From Ruminococcus sp. FMBCY1 (GTDB lineage Bacteria; Bacillota; Clostridia; Oscillospirales; Acutalibacteraceae), in the NCBI RefSeq assembly GCF_023921805.1, contig NZ_CP074197.1, positions 434,001 to 498,000 of the forward strand: a stretch of 64,000 nt of DNA. Direction: 5' to 3'. The translations under genes were made by a program, and so were the position numbers. How positions within the stretch are numbered: the stretch's first letter is position 1; the number at the start of each line of letters is the position of its first letter. Below, one piece after another: positions 59,401 through 64,000 of the stretch. Under the pieces are notes generated by a model. It searched no databases. It saw only the letters and a list, made by a program, of their open reading frames with translations, and was not told the DNA's origin.

Positions 59401-61261
59401 AAAGATAAGCGATAACGGCAGTGGCATACATTGCGGCGCAATTATCGGTTGGGCAAGGAATTTTAACAAGTCGAATATTGCAAACAATTATTACAACAAA
59501 GATACGGGAAACACTCCGTTCGGTACAGACAGCAAGTTGGGGTTATCGGCAAACGAAAAAACAATTTCCGAATTTAAGTGCGGTGAAGTTGCTTTTAAAC
59601 TCAACAACGGTGTTACCGACGGCACACAGGCTTGGTATCAGAACATAGACAACGGTCTTACTCCTGACGATTACCCCGTATTTAACGGCGGTACGGTTTA
59701 TTATGCGGACTTTGACAATACATATTCAAACTTTGAGAGAACACCCGATGAGTTTGACAAGGACGACGACGGCAACTTTATTATAAAAACCTACAGCGAC
59801 CTTGTAAAACTTTCACAGGTTGTAAGAACCGATTACAAGCGATACGGCGACAAGAATTATATTCTTGTAAATAATATTTACGCAGATGAAAATTCAAGCT
59901 GGGCACAGGGAATCGGCTCTGTTGCTGAAAACAAACCGTTTAACGGCACATTTGACGGCAACGGCTACAGCATAGGCGCACTTAATATTTCCGCAGGCGA
60001 ATACGGCGGACTGTTTGAATTTATCGGAGAAAAAGGAATTGTAAAAGATTTGTTTGTTTATGACTGCGACTTTAAGGTCAGTGCAAAAACAGGCGGCGGA
60101 ATTGCGGCTGTAAATGACGGTGTGATTGACCATTGCGTAAGCGGTATAAACGCTGTTTCGGGTACAATCTTTATCAAAAATTTAAAAATCAACGCATCGG
60201 AGCTTAACTCGATTCTTAACGCAGATGTCTGCGGCGGTGTTGCGGGTATTAACAACGGTAAAATTACAGGCACACGAAATTGCTCAATTGTAAAGGGCAA
60301 CGAGTGCGGCGGTATTTCGGCAATTAACACAGGCGAAATTTACGGTTGTGCAAACACAGGCAAGACAGGACTCGATACTTCAACGGTTGCAGGCGGTTTA
60401 GTCGGCAAGAACAGCGGCAAAATAGAAAGCTCATATAACTGCGGCAATGTACTTTGCAAAATCAATTCTGCAAAGGGTTCGATTGTCGGCTTGAACGGCA
60501 TTGCGGGAACTGACGGTGTAACAGTCAAGAATGTATTTTACACAGCACAAAATTCACTCAATGCAGTAGGCACGGATTCACAGGCAAAAGCCGACAGTAC
60601 AAATATTGCATACGAAAGAACGGTTGAAATGGCAAGCGCAAGCCTTGCGGATAAGTTAAACAGTGTTACAGATGACAGCATAAACTTTATTTGCTCTGAC
60701 TTTAACAGAGGTTATCCGTACATCAAAGGCAGCTTCCTAAAGTACAGCGTTAAATCTGTAGGCAGCGGCATTACTCTTTCGGGCAATATGCACTCGTCAC
60801 TCAATGTAAGCTACACTGCTTATTCAACAGATGACAAACAGTATAAAAAATTCGAGTCGCTTATTAAGGGCGGAAAAATTCTTGATTTTTACAAGGGCAC
60901 ACTTTCGGACAATAACGGAAACTCTGCATTTGCGGAATTTTGGTGTGACAATAATTTAAAACTCACCTTGCCGGTAAGCGGCAAAAATGTAAGCCTTGCG
61001 GTACTTGACGGCGACGGCGGCATAAAATACATAAAGCCCGACTCTTTTGAAAACGGAAAAGCAGTGTTTACATTATCACAGCCGACTGATTTTGCACTTG
61101 TGGAAACCTCGTCAAGCGGCGGCAACAACACAGGCAATACACAGATTGACAATACAACAATAAAGACAGGCGCAACCGTGATTTATACAATTTCATTTAC
61201 GGCAATTATCGCTTTGCTTGCCTTTGCTGTATTGAAGAAAAGAGGACGCATTGAAAAATAA
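56477..61261 (+). CDS. Large surface protein with beta-trefoil-like region, PI-PLC X domain and GLUG repeats
   Basis: A 1594-residue exported protein. A signal peptide covers residues 1-32 (FAVTANAAEP). Residues about 40-385 hold one or two ricin-like beta-trefoil segments (QLWRFIPVDSEANVYYI). Residues about 405-700 match the PI-specific phospholipase C X domain: NMPGTHDTGA, VRAWDIRINRR, TIIHGLNYYDC and HPYETVVMTLKGD, including both catalytic His. GLUG-type repeats follow (YTGLFGSVNEGSVSD, HIGGVVGYINLGSVKN; again from about 1170). The C-terminus is KTGATVIYTISFTAI...LKKRGRIEK, a sorting-signal-like anchor without LPxTG. It may act on host or bacterial phosphoinositides or GPI-like lipids. Confidence 0.88.
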   Translation: MNKAIRLTKSFTALLLTAIITLGTFAVTANAAEPKSMDASKSAKFDTAKLYYIYLNLPDNDTDKPLARNEFRWNINGTGYGANVAHLDYLGGKQCKMKLQQKDDYYGIKCDDFKKWLDVEHKKSEVGNVIHQWDDTLKNDNQYFRFEPVPNKADTYYIIAKITDQKNNNLYVGTENNAYKQESKIALTSKKTEWVVRATDDVSENFGEQQIPGGDSNKIRPQENAPVFMLYPKDYISDVNVNNDAKVEGNCLQLYYTGTTPKITAEWVSSRRAYRLRSYDINENVPYNIYDPSLSYDAVWDVDGTNNPDKAVIHVWENLGDNHLSQLWRFIPVDSEANVYYIYNVGNKLYLSIEGYENKNDNNDVKLILSKKAFKWDLKFLNMNSLNSYTAEDVKNKTDKSYAINSGNWMSHLPDDMYLSEVNMPGTHDTGATYMTDVAEQVSKVCCQQLYPDEQLNSGVRAWDIRINRRKSINEDSNPTIIHGLNYYDCHNRDGSDMTLRNIMDTAKDFLKEHPYETVVMTLKGDSGGSDEIIGDIVLKQYLNNKNYPIYKPQKGGSEYSPKLKDVRGKIVFVRRLDFSDSYIKKMESKDLGFSVMDAFGMDASRWDDNDYSLNKKAVRVGNSNIYVQDNYGERDADTKLLYFYSTISDATTNKYTEQGNYLFNYSGAKDNINQPRIVNRSLMEDSFLSQPATSSAIQSIGFVMANYIDAKLSERIYMTNFVSQHTHTYNEKGFCTICGQYQPAVYNKSTDVYTINNAGQLFWFSSLVNGDHSYADFDKQNAGANAELAANIDLENKEWAPVNNYKGNFNGKGHSILNLNISKASDYTGLFGSVNEGSVSDITVYGDITVKNSASHIGGVVGYINLGSVKNVVSYVNINNDKYGSQVTHAGGIIGSVGNDKTDIEKCMYYGNIHLNNSSDCIGGVIAYSNGGARVKNCANSGTVTATQSGAYVGGILGYLNNTNPTIENCYNYAKISDNGSGIHCGAIIGWARNFNKSNIANNYYNKDTGNTPFGTDSKLGLSANEKTISEFKCGEVAFKLNNGVTDGTQAWYQNIDNGLTPDDYPVFNGGTVYYADFDNTYSNFERTPDEFDKDDDGNFIIKTYSDLVKLSQVVRTDYKRYGDKNYILVNNIYADENSSWAQGIGSVAENKPFNGTFDGNGYSIGALNISAGEYGGLFEFIGEKGIVKDLFVYDCDFKVSAKTGGGIAAVNDGVIDHCVSGINAVSGTIFIKNLKINASELNSILNADVCGGVAGINNGKITGTRNCSIVKGNECGGISAINTGEIYGCANTGKTGLDTSTVAGGLVGKNSGKIESSYNCGNVLCKINSAKGSIVGLNGIAGTDGVTVKNVFYTAQNSLNAVGTDSQAKADSTNIAYERTVEMASASLADKLNSVTDDSINFICSDFNRGYPYIKGSFLKYSVKSVGSGITLSGNMHSSLNVSYTAYSTDDKQYKKFESLIKGGKILDFYKGTLSDNNGNSAFAEFWCDNNLKLTLPVSGKNVSLAVLDGDGGIKYIKPDSFENGKAVFTLSQPTDFALVETSSSGGNNTGNTQIDNTTIKTGATVIYTISFTAIIALLAFAVLKKRGRIEK

Positions 61262-61359
61262 AAAAATATATATTGCAATTACTGCGGCACTTATTGCTGT
61301 AATCGGAGCGCTAAGTGCAGTATTAATCTACAATAACATAAACTCTCAACCTGCCGCAC
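61154..61359 (+). repeat. 206-bp direct repeat, copy 1
   Basis: About 96% identical to 62087-62292, at an offset of 933 bases. It spans the C-terminal anchor of the large surface protein and the first 36 codons of the following TTG-started gene. Confidence 0.9.
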
Positions 61360-61373
61360 TTGGCGCACTTTAA
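61251..61373 (+). pseudogene. Truncated copy of the TTG-started membrane protein gene
   Basis: TTG 61251 overlaps the upstream stop and follows AAAAGAGGACGCA, exactly as in the intact copy at 62184. The 40-residue product keeps the N-terminal TM helix and YNNINSQPAA, then diverges at the repeat boundary (61359) and stops at 61373. It is a deletion or recombination remnant. Confidence 0.75.
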
Positions 61374-61389
61374 TAAGGAGGTACTATTT

Positions 61390-61974
61390 ATGGGTATATT
61401 TGACAGCTTAAAAAATATGACAAATCAGACTCTAAAAAACAATGTTTCAAATGCTGTTTCGGGAGCAGTAAACAATGCAATGTACAAAAGCAAAACATTT
61501 GTATTTGCCGATTATCCGAAAAATGCAGATGAACTCAAAAAAATGCCGGAGCTTGACTTTTCGTCACCTCTTTCAACAGCGGCATTTGCAATGCTTGTGT
61601 TGCTTGAATATGATGAAAGTCCGGAAAACACAATAGAAATGCTCAATGTATTAAAAGGACCTCAGCCGATGAACGGGATGGATATTCAGTTTTTGCGTGA
61701 CAGAATCAAGGGCAGGGGATATATTCCTCGCTCGTATTTTGAGGGTTCATCCGTGAAGAACGATTATACACCGAATGTTCCGTACAAAATAACCGTTTCC
61801 GAGTATGCATATACCTATCAGAGCGAGGGTTATGCAAAGGTTCAGGTTCAGTCGTCGGGAGCGGACTCACCTCGCCCGATTGAGCTTCGCAGAAAGGGCA
61901 ATCAATGGTTCTTGTGGCGCAATCTTGCACTCTCCGACATACGAACTCCCGCTTCGAATGACCCTTGGGCATAA
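61390..61974 (+). CDS. Conserved hypothetical protein (DUF6935-like)
   Basis: A 194-residue soluble protein without signal peptide. It begins MGIFDSLKNMTNQTLKNNVSNAVSG and has FVFADYPKNADELKKMPELDFSSPLSTAAFAMLVLLEYDESPENTIEMLNVLKGP, GMDIQFLRDRIKGRGYIPRSYFEGS and a C-terminal beta-rich part ending WFLWRNLALSDIRTPASNDPWA. The pattern reminds me of proteins labelled DUF6935, function unknown. ATG 61390 has a strong AAGGAGG. It lies inside the 933-base interval between the two repeat copies, so may have entered with the duplication. Confidence 0.7.
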   Translation: MGIFDSLKNMTNQTLKNNVSNAVSGAVNNAMYKSKTFVFADYPKNADELKKMPELDFSSPLSTAAFAMLVLLEYDESPENTIEMLNVLKGPQPMNGMDIQFLRDRIKGRGYIPRSYFEGSSVKNDYTPNVPYKITVSEYAYTYQSEGYAKVQVQSSGADSPRPIELRRKGNQWFLWRNLALSDIRTPASNDPWA

Positions 61975-61987
61975 AGAAGAGATTTTT

Positions 61988-62194
61988 ATGAAAATCAAGA
62001 AAAAAGCAAAGCGTATTTCGAGTGTTGCCCTGTGTGCTTATGCTTTTAACGGTTCTTCCGATTACATCCGTAACCGTAAATGCATTACAACAATTAAGAC
62101 GGGCGCAACCGTGATTTATACAATTTCATTTACTGCAATTGTCGCTTTGCTTGCCTTTGCTGTATTGAAGAAAAGAGGACGCATTGAAAAATAA
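61988..62194 (+). pseudogene. Deletion remnant: frameshifted signal peptide joined to a surface anchor
   Basis: The 68-codon frame begins MKIKKKAKRISS and ends with the same anchor as the large surface protein (KTGATVIYTISFTAIVALLAF...RGRIEK). In another frame the bases right after the start (about 62023-62085) encode a typical hydrophobic export segment, LPCVLMLLTVLPITSVTVNA. This reads as the 5' end of a second surface gene whose body is gone, with a frameshift in its signal peptide. AAGAAGAG precedes the ATG, so a short product may still be made. Confidence 0.65.
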
Positions 62195-62292
62195 AAAAAT
62201 ATATATTGCAATTATAGCGGCACTTATTGTTGCAATCGGAGCGCTAAGCGCAGTATTAATCTACAATAACATAAACTCTCAACCTGCCGCAC
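62087..62292 (+). repeat. 206-bp direct repeat, copy 2
   Basis: The second copy of the repeat at 61154-61359, with about nine differences. It contains the anchor of the remnant gene and the start of the intact TTG-started gene. Confidence 0.9.
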
Positions 62293-62687
62293 CCACACAG
62301 GGTGTGGTAGGGGAGATACGCACTGATTGGGATACAGGCATAGACGAAAACTCAAAAGGCAGTGACAATACCCAAAAAACAGGCGTGCAGATACCCGGCT
62401 ACAGCACTGCTGAAATGAATGCGGGCGATACCTCTCTGCACATCAGTATCGGCAATCCAAAGTCAAACACCTGCGGCTTATACGCAACGCTAAGGCTTTC
62501 CGACGGAACTGTGCTTTATAAATCGGATTTGCTTGAACCCGGCAGCGGTCTTACAGATGTACCGCTTTCAAAGTCGCTTGAGAAAGGCGAGTATCAAGCA
62601 ATGGTTTTGTATGAATGTGTAACTCTTGACGATTCGCATCAAAAACTCAATTCGGCGGAATCGGAGTTTACACTTAAAGTTAAGTAA
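62184..62687 (+). CDS. Membrane-anchored extracellular protein, TTG start
   Basis: A 167-residue protein with an N-terminal TM helix (residues 6-27), a linker, and an extracellular beta-rich domain with SLHISIGNPKSNTCGLYATLRLSDGTVLYKSDLLEPGSGL and GEYQAMVLYECVTLDD. It starts at TTG 62184 inside the stop region of the previous frame, with GAGG 7 bases upstream; a truncated copy exists at 61251. The C-terminal half resembles small accessory proteins found beside surface adhesins. No family name is certain. Confidence 0.75.
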   Translation: MKNKKIYIAIIAALIVAIGALSAVLIYNNINSQPAAPTQGVVGEIRTDWDTGIDENSKGSDNTQKTGVQIPGYSTAEMNAGDTSLHISIGNPKSNTCGLYATLRLSDGTVLYKSDLLEPGSGLTDVPLSKSLEKGEYQAMVLYECVTLDDSHQKLNSAESEFTLKVK

Positions 62688-62729
62688 AATACCGATAAAT
62701 TCGGTAAAAATAAAGAAAGAAGTGTTTAT

Positions 62730-63341
62730 ATGAAAAAAATAAAATTTATATCGGCAATTATGGCGGCTATGCTCGCCGCAACAGGCGTGGTTTCCGTATC
62801 GGCGGCAACCCTTACAAACGAAAATCCCGATTCTTCCACAGAAGTTACCGCAAGAATTGAGGGTACACAGCCGGGAGATGTAAGCTATGTTATTACAATC
62901 CCCGATATGGTTGATTTCGGCACTCTTGCACAGCCGCAGACAGATACACAGAGCAACAAGTATCTCAACTTTGATGTGACTGCAACAGAGCTTAAACTTA
63001 ACGATAACAACTTTGTATCTGTTTATATTAACGGTCAGGACATTGACGATAAGTTCTATATTACACAGAAAGACGCAACCAACCCGTTCAAAATTAAGTA
63101 TGATATTTATTCGGAAAAAGTAAATGACGATAATGTTGCCGACAAAATCGCTATCAATGACGCAGGTGCTCCGGGTGCAAACGGTTTCCACTTTACAACC
63201 TTCAGCGCCGATTCACAGGGTCAGGTTCAGGAGGGTACACTTGTACTTAATCAGCAGGCACTCTACGGACAAGACCTTGACGCTATTGCAGGCAATTACA
63301 GCGGTACAATGACATTCCACAGCTCAATTGTAACAATATGA
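62730..63341 (+). CDS. Secreted surface protein with one beta-sandwich domain
   Basis: A 203-residue exported protein. A signal peptide covers residues 1-26 (MAAMLAATGVVSVSAATL). The mature part begins with VTARIEGTQPGDVSYVITIPDMVDFG and ends GNYSGTMTFHSSIVTI, the pattern of WxL-like or pilin-like beta-sandwich surface proteins. No sortase motif or TM anchor is present, so it is released or held by neighbours. AAAGAAAGAAGTG precedes the ATG. It lies between two membrane-anchored proteins and probably belongs to the same transcript. Confidence 0.75.
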   Translation: MKKIKFISAIMAAMLAATGVVSVSAATLTNENPDSSTEVTARIEGTQPGDVSYVITIPDMVDFGTLAQPQTDTQSNKYLNFDVTATELKLNDNNFVSVYINGQDIDDKFYITQKDATNPFKIKYDIYSEKVNDDNVADKIAINDAGAPGANGFHFTTFSADSQGQVQEGTLVLNQQALYGQDLDAIAGNYSGTMTFHSSIVTI

Positions 63342-63348
63342 TTATGAA

Positions 63349-63645
63349 ATGACTGATTTTAAAAAATTGCTTAGTGCAATTGCGGTTTGTACGGTGATTG
63401 CCGCAGTCTTTATAACGGCTACCGTTTCGGTAACGGCAAGGGATGAGGGCAGTACGCAGATTACGGCTAACATTTTATCGCCGACAACTCAACCGTATTC
63501 CACAGTCCCGACCGTACCCGTACAGGATAACACGAGTATGGTAACGGGAACACAAACATATTTGCTGATAGCCTTGCTGTTGTGCATTGCATTGCTTGCA
63601 TTTGTTATATTATTATTTTTTATTCACAATAAACATATGAGGTGA
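63349..63645 (+). CDS. Small exported membrane-anchored protein
   Basis: A 98-residue protein. An N-terminal export segment (residues 8-30) is followed by a short Thr/Pro-rich extracellular stretch (SPTTQPYSTVPTVPVQDN), then TGTQTYLLIALLLCIALLAFVILLFF and a basic tail HNKHMR. This anchor pattern is like the one in the large surface protein. The ATG at 63349 lacks a good ribosome site and lies 7 bases after the upstream stop, suggesting coupled translation. Confidence 0.65.
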   Translation: MTDFKKLLSAIAVCTVIAAVFITATVSVTARDEGSTQITANILSPTTQPYSTVPTVPVQDNTSMVTGTQTYLLIALLLCIALLAFVILLFFIHNKHMR

Positions 63646-63647
63646 CT

Positions 63648-64000
63648 ATGAAGGTATTTAATTGTATTTTGGGTATTCTGACTGTTCTTGCGTCAATCTA
63701 TTGCATATTTTATCCCGGACTTACATTTCTTAACATCGGTTGGATTGTAACGATAATTCTCGGATTATGGGGAATTTCCTCAATTGTTTCGTATGCAGCT
63801 TCACGCAACGACGGTAATAATAAAGAAAAAGCTTTAATGGGAACTTTAGGTCTTATAGCAGGCATAGCTGCGGCGGTTGTGTCTGCGCTCGCAATGTTTA
63901 TGCCCGGCATAAGAGTGATGTTTGATATATTAATCCTTGCGATTTTTGCGGTATGGCTTATTGTAGACGGAATCTCCTCTATAGCAACATCATTCAAGGT
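63648..64000 (+). CDS. DUF308-like multi-pass membrane protein (3' end outside window)
   Basis: An open frame from ATG 63648 to the window end (117 codons). GAGGTGACT lies just upstream and the previous stop is 3 bases away. The sequence shows hydrophobic segments CILGILTVLASIYCIFYPG, WIVTIILGLWGISSIVSYAAS, GLIAGIAAAVVSALAMF and ILAIFAVWLIVDGISSIATSF, the paired-helix repeat of DUF308/HdeD-type proteins. Function unknown. Confidence 0.75.
   Translation, partial: MKVFNCILGILTVLASIYCIFYPGLTFLNIGWIVTIILGLWGISSIVSYAASRNDGNNKEKALMGTLGLIAGIAAAVVSALAMFMPGIRVMFDILILAIFAVWLIVDGISSIATSFK

Noticed and set aside
61805..61987. N-terminal extension of the anchor remnant
   Set aside because: It lies in another frame of the 61390-61974 gene; the real start with a ribosome site is 61988.
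1..64000. CRISPR arrays, rRNA genes or insertion sequences
   Set aside because: No regularly spaced repeats, rRNA motifs or transposase frames were seen anywhere in the window.

Overview
The window is a 64 kb piece of a low-GC, endospore-forming Gram-positive chromosome, most likely a gut Clostridia member of the Ruminococcaceae/Oscillospiraceae type. The evidence is PolC-type DNA polymerase III, dpaA/dpaB (dipicolinate synthase), GAAC-N4-GTTC LexA boxes, strong GGAGG ribosome binding sites, TTGACA-17-TATAAT promoters and a secreted leucine-rich-repeat protein ending in a type I dockerin, a cellulosome or amylosome module. This placement is inferred from gene content, not from a phylogeny.

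Layout. 1-7.3 kb: the 3' end of uvrA; a small DUF2798-like membrane gene behind a leader whose hairpin masks its ribosome binding site; a leftward SOS operon (Y-family polymerase, small protein, SplB-like radical SAM protein); an XRE regulator; an SDR oxidoreductase and a MocR-type regulator. 7.4-14.5 kb: murD, two M42 peptidases, a GNAT protein and a methionine gamma-lyase-like PLP enzyme, then dpaAB. 14.6-16.5 kb: an XRE gene flanked by two identical palindromic operators, and the LRR-dockerin protein. 16.7-25.7 kb: a zinc-ribbon membrane protein and metY, ispDF, another zinc-ribbon protein, a DacF-like carboxypeptidase, pgi with a P-loop protein, a sigma-factor-like/transmembrane/cyclophilin fusion and a YaiI/YqxD protein. 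25.8-38 kb: the conserved block pyrH-frr-uppS-cdsA-dxr-rseP-ispG-polC plus an AI-2E family transporter. 38.2-43.5 kb: a histidine cluster hisZGDBAIE without hisC, hisH or hisF.

43.5-53.3 kb: an HPr-like protein without the usual His site, mtaB, a GHL10-type hydrolase, a DUF1294 protein, an RluA-type synthase, a TetM-like GTPase fused to a YacP/Rae1-like nuclease domain, an intracellular GH32 enzyme and upp. 53.3-54.2 kb: a non-coding tract holding tRNA-Leu(CAG) between partial copies of its own 5' and 3' ends. 54.3-64 kb: a LytTR two-component pair divergent from a surface-protein cluster that starts with a 1594-residue PI-PLC/GLUG protein and carries a 206 bp direct duplication with deletion scars.

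How it fits together. Most of the window is housekeeping: the MEP pathway and undecaprenyl phosphate synthesis feed peptidoglycan synthesis (murD, dacF). The less ordinary parts are the two fusions (sigma-like/cyclophilin and TetM-like/YacP), the nested tRNA-Leu locus, two places where a ribosome binding site is buried in a hairpin, the XRE operator pair, and the degenerating surface-protein cluster next to a LytTR system. No CRISPR array, insertion sequence or prophage was seen.
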